Positions 1-7,648 of a stretch of 64,000 bases of DNA are shown here, piece after piece; the first letter of the stretch is position 1; each line of letters opens with the position of its first letter. A program made the position numbers and the translations under genes. This DNA comes from Acinetobacter indicus CIP 110367 (GTDB lineage: Bacteria; Pseudomonadota; Gammaproteobacteria; Pseudomonadales; Moraxellaceae): the NCBI RefSeq assembly GCF_000488255.1, contig NZ_KI530745.1, positions 124,001 to 188,000 on the forward strand, in the 5' to 3' direction. The notes below the pieces were generated by a model that did no database searches, had not been told where the DNA came from, and saw only the letters and a program-made list of their open reading frames with translations.

Positions 1-609
1 AACCGAAGAGCTAAGACTAAACATCGAATTGCGGTGCATCACTCTAAGAAAGCCAATATTCGCAAGGACTTTGCTCATAAGACAAGTCATAGCCTAGTTA
101 ATGGTTTAGCTAAGGTATTTATCTTTGAAAAATTAAATACCAAGAGCATGACTAAAAAGCCTTTACCAAAGATCGATGAATCAGGTCGATTTATTCCTAA
201 TAAGGCTAAAGCCAAAGCAGGCTTAAACAAATCTATCCTGAACGTGGGTTGGCATAGAATTGCATCATTCCTAGCTTACAAAGCAGTTAAGCTAGGTAAA
301 GCGGTATTTACCATCAATGCTTCTTATACAAGTCAAGAGTGCGCTTTATGCGGTCACACTCACCCCGACAATCGCAAAAGCCAAGACAAGTTTAAATGCG
401 TGAGTTGTGGACACATTGACAATGCAGATCACAATGCATCAGTTGTTATTAAGAACAGGGCGATTAATTTAATTTTAGACAGTGGAACGCTGTTGGATGA
501 CAATCATTTGTCATCTAGTGGGCGCAGAGGTGTTCGTAAGACGACTAAGGGTGTTAAAGCCCTTTTTCGCAGTACCAATGAAGCGTCAAAAGAGATGTGT
601 GCAACTTAG
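1..609 (+). CDS. tnpB: TnpB-like RNA-guided nuclease (IS605/IS1341 family), 5' part outside window
   Basis: The frame is already open at base 1, so only the C-terminal part (about 200 residues) is present. It shows the OrfB/TnpB zinc ribbon, with a CALC pair and a CVSC pair, followed by NADHNAS, which matches the last RuvC-type acidic motif. TnpB proteins are RNA-guided DNA nucleases carried by IS200/IS605-type transposons. Upstream sequence is needed to tell whether a tnpA accompanies it. The stop codon lies inside the loop of a perfect hairpin (599-616). The C-terminal tail after the zinc ribbon is long and basic, as expected where the omega-RNA overlaps the gene end. Confidence 0.85.
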   Translation, partial: NRRAKTKHRIAVHHSKKANIRKDFAHKTSHSLVNGLAKVFIFEKLNTKSMTKKPLPKIDESGRFIPNKAKAKAGLNKSILNVGWHRIASFLAYKAVKLGKAVFTINASYTSQECALCGHTHPDNRKSQDKFKCVSCGHIDNADHNASVVIKNRAINLILDSGTLLDDNHLSSSGRRGVRKTTKGVKALFRSTNEASKEMCAT

Positions 610-655
610 GTTGCACTACGGAAACTCGGTTGCTTTAGCTCCGAGTAGTTCATTA
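520..655 (+). ncRNA. probable omega-RNA/right end of the tnpB element
   Basis: TnpB elements encode their guide scaffold RNA across the 3' end of tnpB and the right transposon end. Here two strong hairpins are seen: GTGCAAC/GTTGCAC (599-605 with 610-616, TTAG loop holding the stop codon) and ACTCGG/CCGAGT (624-629 with 641-646). The transposon end, and so the start of the guide, probably lies just after 646. The exact borders are inferred, not seen. Confidence 0.4.
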
Positions 656-1252
656 AGCAAGATACTCATCAGCTGGTTTGGTTTAGATATTCCATTTTTA
701 GTGATGAATCCTGTGATCAACTCGTCAATGACAAGTGGCGTTGGCTAAATCACAACGTCAATCATGCTTCATGCTGGTGCAGCTAAAATTCGAGGCCAAT
801 CCATCCCGGTAGAAAACTTAACATACCTAGTAAGACCGCGAAAATTCCATGCTAAAGCTGAGCTAAAAAATCGGCCAGCGCCAGCAGAATCGCTGATCTA
901 CTTCTTCAATACCTCATGTTGTTGCCGGTTGATTCCAGCAGAGTGTCATCAGTTTTATAAGTCGCTGATCCAGCAGCCAGAAAACTGTTAGTACCGGACT
1001 TATAAAAAAGCATCACCATCGAACTGGAAACCAAGGTGGGTTTGGGCGGCAACGTCGTGATTGATCAGTACAACTTGATAAGTCGATGCACCGGACAAGT
1101 CATTATCAGGCCATCAGGCTGAATTATAACGCTCAAAAACCGCTCCAATCAGATACAAAAGCAATAAACAGTTGGAAGATTTGGTTTTGTCCTGCCGGCG
1201 CAGGTTACGGATGATCAAGGCTCTTTTGATGATGTGTTTTCAAGGTTGAAGA
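656..1252. other. decayed intergenic stretch with no intact gene
   Basis: No open frame here has a credible start, ribosome site or recognisable product. Short coding-like pieces are visible in one frame around 1010-1090 (reading like TIELETKVGLGG) and around 1175-1250, but both run into stops or into the carbonic anhydrase gene in another frame. This suggests debris left by insertions and deletions next to the transposon. Confidence 0.5.
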
Positions 1253-1990
1253 ATGAAACGGAGTATTTTTGCAGCGACTGCACTTTTGAGTATGAATATG
1301 GCTTTTGCTGCCGAGGGCAGTCATTTTGACTGGAGCTATGCGGCACAGACTGCGCCGGATAAATGGAGCCAGTTAAAACCGGAATATCAGGCCTGCGCTG
1401 GCATGAATCAGGCGCCTATTAATATTGCCCAGACCACACCGGCGCAGTTGCCGCCGTTAAAACTGAACTATGCGGCCAAGGCTAAAACCATTGTGAATAA
1501 CCAGCGCACGGTTCAGGTCAATTTTGAACAGGGGAATTATTTGGAACTGGACCAGAAAGTCTTTGAGCTCAAGCAGTTCCATTTGCATAGTCCAAGTGAA
1601 AACACCATTCAGGGGCAAAGTTTTGCGATGGAGATGCATCTGGTACATGCCACACCTGCGGGTGAACTGGCGGTGCTGGCAATTATGTTTCAGGAAGGTC
1701 AGGAAAATCCGAAGCTGAAACAGCTGTGGCAGGAATTACCGCAGCAACCCGGTGAGGCCATTATTTTAAACCATCAGGATGTAGCCGCGGCATTTTTACC
1801 GGAGCAACGGGATTATTATCATTTTAACGGCTCTTTAACCACGCCGCCGTGTACCGAAGGCGTGCGCTGGATTGTCTTCAAACAGATTCAGCAGGCCTCG
1901 AGACAGCAGATTCAGGCTTTTTCACAGCTGATGGAACATCCGAATAACCGGCCGGTACAGCCGACCAATGCGCGTCTGGTGCTGGAGTAA
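1253..1990 (+). CDS. cah: periplasmic alpha-type carbonic anhydrase
   Basis: 245 residues with an N-terminal signal peptide (cleavage near AFAA-EG, about residue 20). It catalyses reversible hydration of CO2 in the periplasm. The zinc ligands are visible: H110 and H112 in FHLHSPSENT and H129 in MEMHLVHA. The conserved GSLTTPPCTEGVRW block is near residues 193-206. C48 and C200 are placed to form the disulfide usual in bacterial alpha-CAs. Length is normal for the family. It stands alone, with a bidirectional terminator directly after it. The ribosome site is weak (AAGGTTGAAG before ATG). Confidence 0.93.
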   Translation: MKRSIFAATALLSMNMAFAAEGSHFDWSYAAQTAPDKWSQLKPEYQACAGMNQAPINIAQTTPAQLPPLKLNYAAKAKTIVNNQRTVQVNFEQGNYLELDQKVFELKQFHLHSPSENTIQGQSFAMEMHLVHATPAGELAVLAIMFQEGQENPKLKQLWQELPQQPGEAIILNHQDVAAAFLPEQRDYYHFNGSLTTPPCTEGVRWIVFKQIQQASRQQIQAFSQLMEHPNNRPVQPTNARLVLE

Positions 1991-2000
1991 TCGAATACGA

Positions 2001-2030
2001 AAAAAAAGCAGATCATCTGATCTGCTTCTT
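2001..2030. terminator. bidirectional terminator between cah and gltL
   Basis: Perfect 9-bp stem AGCAGATCA/TGATCTGCT (2007-2015 with 2018-2026), with an A-run on the left and a T-rich tract on the right, between two converging genes. Confidence 0.8.
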
Positions 2031-2055
2031 AATTTGGGATGTTTGGTCGTATGGA

Positions 2056-2799
2056 TTAATGCAGGATTTTATCTAGGAACTGCTGGGCACGTTCACCGCG
2101 CTGGGTATTAAAGAATTCATCTTTGGTGCAGTCTTCGACAATTTTACCCTGATCCATAAAAATCACCCGGTTGGCGACCTGGCGGGCAAAGCCCATTTCA
2201 TGGGTCACACACATCATGGTCATGCCTTCACGCGCCAGCTCGACCATTACGTCCAGTACTTCGGTAATCATTTCCGGGTCCAGCGCCGAGGTTGGTTCAT
2301 CAAACAGCATGGCAATCGGGTCCATACTTAAGGCGCGGGCAATGGCAACCCGCTGCTGCTGCCCACCAGAGAGTTGCGCCGGAAACTTGTTGGCCTGTGA
2401 ACTTAAACCAACCCGATCCAGATAGGCCAGCCCTTTCTGTTTGGCTTCAGTTTCCGAGCGGCCCAGTACTTTGATCTGGGCAATGGTCAGGTTTTCGGTA
2501 ATGCTTAAATGCGGAAACAGCTCGAAATGCTGGAACACCATGCCAACACGGCTACGCAGTTGGTTCAGATTGGTTTTCGGATCGCTAATCGAAATCCCAT
2601 CAACCAGAATCTGGCCTTTTTGAAACGGTTCCAGACCATTTACGGTTTTAATCAAGGTCGATTTTCCCGAACCCGATGGTCCACACACCACCACCACTTC
2701 TCCCTGACGAATCTGGGTGCTGCAATCGGTCAGGACCTGAAAATCCTTATACCATTTGCTGACATTCTGGAGGTCAATCATAATCTTGGGTTCGGTCAT
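2056..2799 (-). CDS. gltL: amino acid ABC transporter ATP-binding protein (GltL-like)
   Basis: 247-residue ABC ATPase that powers uptake of acidic amino acids. Walker A is GPSGSGKSTLI, the signature is LSGGQQQRVAIARAL, and Walker B is AMLFDEPTSALDPE, followed by the switch histidine in CVTHEMGF. This is the last gene of a four-gene minus-strand operon. Its ATG overlaps the gltK stop codon (ATGA), preceded by a strong AAAGGAGG site. The match to the polar amino acid (HisP/GlnQ/GltL) subfamily is clear. Glutamate/aspartate is inferred from the operon as a whole. Confidence 0.9.
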   Translation of the reverse strand: MTEPKIMIDLQNVSKWYKDFQVLTDCSTQIRQGEVVVVCGPSGSGKSTLIKTVNGLEPFQKGQILVDGISISDPKTNLNQLRSRVGMVFQHFELFPHLSITENLTIAQIKVLGRSETEAKQKGLAYLDRVGLSSQANKFPAQLSGGQQQRVAIARALSMDPIAMLFDEPTSALDPEMITEVLDVMVELAREGMTMMCVTHEMGFARQVANRVIFMDQGKIVEDCTKDEFFNTQRGERAQQFLDKILH

Positions 2800-3479
2800 A
2801 CCGTCAGCCTCCTTTGTAGTTTTTTCACTGCATAGGTGGCGATTAAACTCACGCTAAAATACACCAGCCCGGCAAATAGAATATATTGGGTCAGCAGCGC
2901 CATTAAATCGCCGCGGACATAATTGGTACGGAAGAAATCCAGCAGGCCAATGGCATAAACCATGGTGGAGTCCTGAAACAGGATGATGGTCTGCTGTAAC
3001 AGCAGCGGGGTCATTTTGCGAAAGGCCTGCGGTAAGATAATCAGCCGCATCGACTGGCCATAAGTCATGCCCAGCGCATAGGCAGCCGCAGTCTGGCCTT
3101 TGGGAATGGACTGAATCCCGGCACGGACAATTTCAGAAAAGTAGGCCGCCTCAAATAGCATAAAGGCCACGATACTCGACACCAGTGCAGTATCAATGGT
3201 CAGGTAATTCCCGGTGAGGGCGGTGTAGAAAAATGGTACCGCAAAATAGAACCACATTAGCACCAGCAGCAAGGGAATCGAGCGGAACAGATTGACATAG
3301 CCTTGTGCAAACAGATTCAGTACGCGAATAGAAGACAGGCGCATTAACGCCAGCAGGGTGCCAATTAGAATACCGCCAATGGTCGCCATGACCAGCACTT
3401 TTAAGGTAATGGTAAAACCATGCCATAGCGCTGGCCCGGACAGTTGTAAATCATTTAAAAATGCAGTGAGCCATTCCAT
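2796..3479 (-). CDS. gltK: amino acid ABC transporter permease (GltK-like)
   Basis: 227-residue inner-membrane permease of the HisM/GltK type, with about five membrane segments. The cytoplasmic EAA loop reads EIVRAGIQSIPKGQTAAAYALG and contacts the ATPase. The ATG at 3479 (MEWLTAFLND) is chosen over an upstream in-frame start because GGAGAAAA sits just before it and the ATG overlaps the gltJ stop (TAATG). It pairs with GltJ to form the membrane channel. Confidence 0.88.
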   Translation of the reverse strand: MEWLTAFLNDLQLSGPALWHGFTITLKVLVMATIGGILIGTLLALMRLSSIRVLNLFAQGYVNLFRSIPLLLVLMWFYFAVPFFYTALTGNYLTIDTALVSSIVAFMLFEAAYFSEIVRAGIQSIPKGQTAAAYALGMTYGQSMRLIILPQAFRKMTPLLLQQTIILFQDSTMVYAIGLLDFFRTNYVRGDLMALLTQYILFAGLVYFSVSLIATYAVKKLQRRLTV

Positions 3480-4222
3480 TATTTTTCTCCTGCAATCAGG
3501 CCGGGAACACGTAAACGTTTTTCCAGCAGGTTCATGCCCTGAATCAGGCAAATATTAATCACAATAAAAATAACGGTGACAATGGTATAAATTTCAATGG
3601 TGTTTTGCGTGTACTCACTGATGGTTTTCATTTGCGAGATAATTTCCGCCACCCCGACCAGAGAGGCGACCGAGGTGTTTTTAACGCAGTTGGTCAGCTC
3701 CGAGCTTAACGGCGGCAAAATAGTGCGAAATGACTGCGGTAAAATTACATAGCGATATAACTGTGCGGTACTAAAACCCATGGCATAACCGGCATTGATC
3801 TGTCCGCGTGGCAGGGCTTCAATACCGGTGCGCACCTGTTCACAGACCCGCGCTGCGGTAAACAGTCCCAGCCCGATACTGGCTGAAATCAGTGCCGAAG
3901 TATGCGCGCCTAGATCATTCATCCACCAGCTTTTGATGGGTGCTGGCAGGAAATTGGGCACCACATAGAACCAGATAAATAGCTGGATCAGCAGCGGTAC
4001 ATTACGGAAAATGGTGACATAGGCGGTGCCAATCGTGCGGGCGGTTTTGCTGGGCAGGGTTCGCATAATCCCCAAAATGCTGCCCAGTAGCATGGCAATA
4101 CTCCAGGCCACAATGGCAATCACCAGCAGCCAGCCCAGCCCGGCGAGAATCCAGTGCAGATAGGTACTGTCGCCAATGCCGGTCGACTGAAACAGGACAC
4201 CCCAGTTCCAACTATAATTCAT
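3479..4222 (-). CDS. gltJ: amino acid ABC transporter permease (GltJ-like)
   Basis: 247-residue permease, partner of GltK. The EAA loop region reads RVCEQVRTGIEALPRGQ and there are about five hydrophobic segments. The N-terminal insert before the first membrane helix (WGVLFQSTGIGDSTYLHWIL) is typical of GltJ relative to GltK. It lies 63 bp downstream of gltI, and the gap holds a hairpin with a T-run that probably lowers expression of gltJKL relative to the binding protein. Confidence 0.88.
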   Translation of the reverse strand: MNYSWNWGVLFQSTGIGDSTYLHWILAGLGWLLVIAIVAWSIAMLLGSILGIMRTLPSKTARTIGTAYVTIFRNVPLLIQLFIWFYVVPNFLPAPIKSWWMNDLGAHTSALISASIGLGLFTAARVCEQVRTGIEALPRGQINAGYAMGFSTAQLYRYVILPQSFRTILPPLSSELTNCVKNTSVASLVGVAEIISQMKTISEYTQNTIEIYTIVTVIFIVINICLIQGMNLLEKRLRVPGLIAGEK

Positions 4223-4229
4223 ACGTCCT

Positions 4230-4267
4230 CCTCAAAAACTCAGGTAAAGCATCCGTGTTTACCTGAG
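4230..4267 (-). terminator. intra-operon attenuator hairpin between gltI and gltJ
   Basis: Perfect 10-bp stem CTCAGGTAAA/TTTACCTGAG (4239-4248 with 4258-4267). Read on the minus strand it is followed by TTTTT. It looks like an intrinsic terminator inside an operon, as is common after the highly expressed solute-binding gene. Confidence 0.7.
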
Positions 4268-4285
4268 CCGGTTTATGTTGGAGTG

Positions 4286-5230
4286 TTACTGATCACGATC
4301 GTGCGGATTGGCAATCAGGTCTTTCAGCTGATCGGACATTTCAAAGTTCAGGTTGATGTTCTTCGGTGGAATTGGCTGCTGGAACCATTTGTTATACATC
4401 TGGTTGATTTCACCCGAGCTATAGGTGGCTTTAATGGCATCATCCACCACCTGTTTAAATTCAGTATCGCCTTTACGCAGCATACAGCCGTAAATTTCCT
4501 GAATTGGCGCCGTACCGACAATCACCCATTTGTCTGGATCGGTGGCTTTGGATTTTTCACCGGCCAGCAGAATATCATCCATCATAAAGGCAGCGGCGCG
4601 GCCACTTTGTAGCATCAGGAAGGATTCGGCATGGTCTTTGGCTGAAATAATTTCGCCAATACCGAGTTCTTTTTCATGCTGGCGGATATAACGTTCAGAA
4701 GTGGTACCGGCGGTGGTGACCAGTTTTTTGCCTTTTAAGTCAGCAAAATCCTGAATACCGGAATCTTTGGCCGTAAGTAAACGTGAACCTACCTGGAAGA
4801 AACCGACCGAGAAAGCCACTTGCTGCTGGCGTTCCTGATTGTTGGTGGTCGAGCCACACTCTAAATCGACCGTCCCGTTAGAGACCAGTGGAATCCGGTT
4901 CTGGCTGGTAACCAGGTTGTAGCGGATTTTCAGATCTGGCATCTCCAGTTTCTGTTTTAGCGCTTCCACCACTTTTAGTTGCAGGTCATGCGCATAACCG
5001 ACCGGCTGATTTGGCGTATCGGCAATATAGGAGAAGGGAATGGATGAGTCACGATAACCCAGCACAATGGTGCCGGACTTTTTGATTTTCTCTAAGGTGC
5101 CTGAACTCGAGGCAGCGGCATTGGTGTTGCTATTGGCATCAGCTGGAGCTTTATTGTCACTACAAGCACTGAGGCCAAGCATGAATGCGCTGGCACAAAA
5201 CAGGGAGGTGAGGGTGCGTTTAGAGGTCAT
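4286..5230 (-). CDS. gltI: amino acid ABC transporter substrate-binding lipoprotein (GltI-like)
   Basis: 314 residues with a lipoprotein signal (lipobox LSAC, about residues 19-22), so it is probably anchored to a membrane rather than free in the periplasm. The SBP_bac_3 fold is recognisable by GYRDSSIPFSY, LECGSTTNNQERQQ and VDDAIKATYSSGE. This last region and the IPPKNINLNF end resemble glutamate/aspartate GltI proteins. The ATG at 5230 is preferred over an in-frame TTG six bases upstream, because AAGGA lies nine bases before it. It is the first gene of the operon. Confidence 0.87.
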   Translation of the reverse strand: MTSKRTLTSLFCASAFMLGLSACSDNKAPADANSNTNAAASSSGTLEKIKKSGTIVLGYRDSSIPFSYIADTPNQPVGYAHDLQLKVVEALKQKLEMPDLKIRYNLVTSQNRIPLVSNGTVDLECGSTTNNQERQQQVAFSVGFFQVGSRLLTAKDSGIQDFADLKGKKLVTTAGTTSERYIRQHEKELGIGEIISAKDHAESFLMLQSGRAAAFMMDDILLAGEKSKATDPDKWVIVGTAPIQEIYGCMLRKGDTEFKQVVDDAIKATYSSGEINQMYNKWFQQPIPPKNINLNFEMSDQLKDLIANPHDRDQ

Positions 5231-5591
5231 GTACAAAAATCCTTTTGTATTGATTATTGGTCATTTGCTGTTATTCATGGCAATTCCAATCCTGGAACTG
5301 ATTTATCAGGTAATGAAGCAAATGAGATTGTTTTAATTATCTCTGCACAACGGCATAGCTTCATCTTAAGCGAGATTTCCAGCATTGCTCAAGCGAAATT
5401 TTTAACCGTTTTGTTAATGATAAACCGTTATGAAATAACCACTTTTTAGATAAATAGCAGCAAAAAGCATGAATAAAATACAGCAGGAACTGTGCCAGTC
5501 TTGGGCCATTAAAGACCAAGATATGACCAAAGTTGAGATAAAACGGTTGGGCGAAGGTGGATGAACCGGCACAGAGATTTAAAACACGCGA
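5231..5591. other. intergenic region upstream of gltI
   Basis: This should hold the gltI promoter on the minus strand, but no clear -35/-10 pair stands out. A 31-codon plus-strand frame (5469-5564, ATG to TGA) has no convincing ribosome site and no recognisable product, so I do not call it a gene. Confidence 0.4.
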
Positions 5592-6269
5592 TTAATCTAC
5601 CCGCAGGGTATTGATGGCTTCAGTCCAGTGACAGCTGTCACAACGCGGGCAGATCTGCTCGGCACTTTGCAAAAAATCGGTATAGCCACAGTATACGCAG
5701 GCGTAATGGGTATGCGGTTTGACTTCGGTAATTTCCTGACAGGCTTTGGGAAACAGGGGCAAACCGTAACGCACCTGATCATTGGAAAAAAACAGGATGC
5801 TAAACTTGCCATCATTTTCGAGTAAACCGACTCGTACCTGTCCCAGATGTTCGACCCCTTGCTGGCGCATTTCGGCAAAGAATTCATCGTGCGACATTTT
5901 ACCGCGTTTAATCTTTTCTAAGACCAGCTCGCCATCTTCGACAATATACAGCGACTTGCCTTCCAGCAGATCTTCAAAGGGCTGGTATTTCATCATTAAC
6001 CAGGTCACCAGACGATACAGGAAAATCACGATGCTCATGATTAGCAGGGCCTGAATCAGCGGCAGATCTTCGGTGAACATCGGGTCGCCGGCAATTGAAC
6101 CCAGCGATAGAATAATCGCCAGTTCAAAAATTGACAGCTGGCGCACACCACGTTTTCCAGTCAGACGTAAAAAAATAATGATCATGCTGAACATGAGGAT
6201 GGCACGCACGCTAATTTCAGCAGCAAAAGCCCAGGTGGTGTCATGAATAAAAATACTGGCCCAATCCAT
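5592..6269 (-). CDS. DUF421 (YetF-type) membrane protein with C-terminal zinc ribbon
   Basis: 225 residues. Three N-terminal membrane helices are followed by the DUF421 cytoplasmic domain (LTGKRGVRQLSIFELAIILSLG, then LLEGKSLYIVEDGEL). The last 35 residues add two cysteine pairs, CVYCGYTDF and CPRCDSC, like a rubredoxin-type zinc ribbon. This tail is not part of the usual YetF protein. Function is unknown. The ATG is preceded by AAGGA at proper spacing. It has no obvious operon partner. Confidence 0.75.
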   Translation of the reverse strand: MDWASIFIHDTTWAFAAEISVRAILMFSMIIIFLRLTGKRGVRQLSIFELAIILSLGSIAGDPMFTEDLPLIQALLIMSIVIFLYRLVTWLMMKYQPFEDLLEGKSLYIVEDGELVLEKIKRGKMSHDEFFAEMRQQGVEHLGQVRVGLLENDGKFSILFFSNDQVRYGLPLFPKACQEITEVKPHTHYACVYCGYTDFLQSAEQICPRCDSCHWTEAINTLRVD

Positions 6270-6494
6270 GTGAATGTCCTTTTTATAATCTGTTGGTCTT
6301 TGTTGATACTATGCATGAATTGCGGCGGCTGAATGTTTATAGTTGCGTAATAAACTGCAATGATTTGAGTGACTTGGTTAATTCAAAAAATTACCTGATC
6401 TGAAGCCATGTAATGTTAAGGCTTATTTGCTCAGGATTTTGCTTTGCTTCAGTTTTACTGAGATGAGTCAAAAAATACTTTCACATAAATCAGG

Positions 6495-6500
6495 TATAAT
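6495..6500 (+). promoter_or_regulatory. candidate -10 box (TATAAT) for the first J-domain gene
   Basis: A perfect TATAAT lies 24 bp before the start codon at 6524. No good -35 is seen (AAAATA at the expected place), so it is only a candidate. The short leader fits the lack of a clear ribosome site. Confidence 0.4.
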
Positions 6501-6523
6501 TTCTCTTTTGCTTTATCTTCCCT

Positions 6524-7555
6524 ATGCCTTTTGCGCTGAAAACTATGCCAAACATGGTGCTTGAAGTCTTACCACAGCATCAGAAGCTGAATCGTTTAAT
6601 TGATGAGATTGAACAGCAGAAACAGTTATTGCTTGCATGGCAACATGCCCAAGATGACATTCGTGCCTATAGTCAAAAGGCGCTGATGCCTGCGTATCGT
6701 GAGTTATATAGCACTTTGTATGAACAGATGAAGACACTTTGGAATGGTCTAAGTAGTTATAGTTTCACGAAATCAAATACAGCATTGGTGGAAGATAAAA
6801 TCCAAACTTTAGCGCGGTTACTACAAGGTTCACATTTGCTGAGTCAAAAGCAATTAGATGAAGTGGAAAAAATGCATGTCTATTATCAGCAGGCAGATGA
6901 ATACAGCAAGAAAAAAAACAAGAAGAAAAATATAGACACTTTTGATGAGCCTGAAACTGAAACAGTCCAAGCCGATGATGTATTTGAAGATTGGAATAAT
7001 GATCAATACCAACAAGCACGTGAGCAAGCCAAGTTAAAACGTCAGCAAGAAAAACAAGCGCAAGTTGAAAAGATGGTGAATCAATCACTCAAAACTGTGT
7101 ATCTCAAGATTGCTTCCATCATTCACCCTGATCGTGAGCCCGATGAAGCTAAAAAAGAGGAAAAGACCGAGCTTTTACAACGTGCCAATGAAGCATACGA
7201 ACAGGAAGATTTATTCTTTTTACTGAAACTTCAGCTTGAAGTTGAGCAAAGTAAAAACGGTTCAAACAAAGGTTTAAGCACAGAACAATTCAAGTTTTAC
7301 CAACAGGCGTTAGAAGCACAAAGCCAGTCCTTAAAACAGCAGATGCAGGAATTGATTAACTCGCTTGTATGGTCAAATAAAGCCAAAATGGCGGTGCAAA
7401 AGTCCAAAGGGCAGCTCAATATTGAGCAGTTGTATAAACAGATTGATGCGGATGTGTCGAACGTGAAGCATCAGTTAAAAGCGGAGAAGCAACGGCTGAG
7501 TTTTATGGGGAAAGAGAGTGGGCTAGGGATGTTGTTGGAGCATGGGGTTTTGTAA
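6524..7555 (+). CDS. J-domain-like protein, first of two tandem paralogues
   Basis: 343 residues, largely helical and coiled-coil. Near residues 188-240 a J-domain-like segment reads LKTVYLKIASIIHPDREP, with the HPD motif at 201-203, then NEAYEQEDLFFLLKLQ. HPD is the tripeptide by which J-proteins stimulate Hsp70 ATPase. A lysine-rich stretch (about 128-136) and an acidic stretch (about 140-160) precede it. No zinc-finger or Gly/Phe region of DnaJ is present, so this is not DnaJ itself. It is AT-rich with low-complexity K/Q/E composition, unlike its flanks. It resembles a family of uncharacterised proteobacterial J-domain proteins; the partner is unknown. Confidence 0.7.
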   Translation: MPFALKTMPNMVLEVLPQHQKLNRLIDEIEQQKQLLLAWQHAQDDIRAYSQKALMPAYRELYSTLYEQMKTLWNGLSSYSFTKSNTALVEDKIQTLARLLQGSHLLSQKQLDEVEKMHVYYQQADEYSKKKNKKKNIDTFDEPETETVQADDVFEDWNNDQYQQAREQAKLKRQQEKQAQVEKMVNQSLKTVYLKIASIIHPDREPDEAKKEEKTELLQRANEAYEQEDLFFLLKLQLEVEQSKNGSNKGLSTEQFKFYQQALEAQSQSLKQQMQELINSLVWSNKAKMAVQKSKGQLNIEQLYKQIDADVSNVKHQLKAEKQRLSFMGKESGLGMLLEHGVL

Positions 7556-7648
7556 AGAATATTGTTTTTTTGAACTAAGCAAAAAGTTTGTATGCTATTC
7601 ATTATGCTAAAATATTACAGAAATTGAGATTAGCGTTGAAGTCAGTGA

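Noticed and set aside
764..991. 75-residue frame downstream of tnpB
   Set aside because: No ribosome site, odd cysteine-rich composition and no domain; treated as debris.
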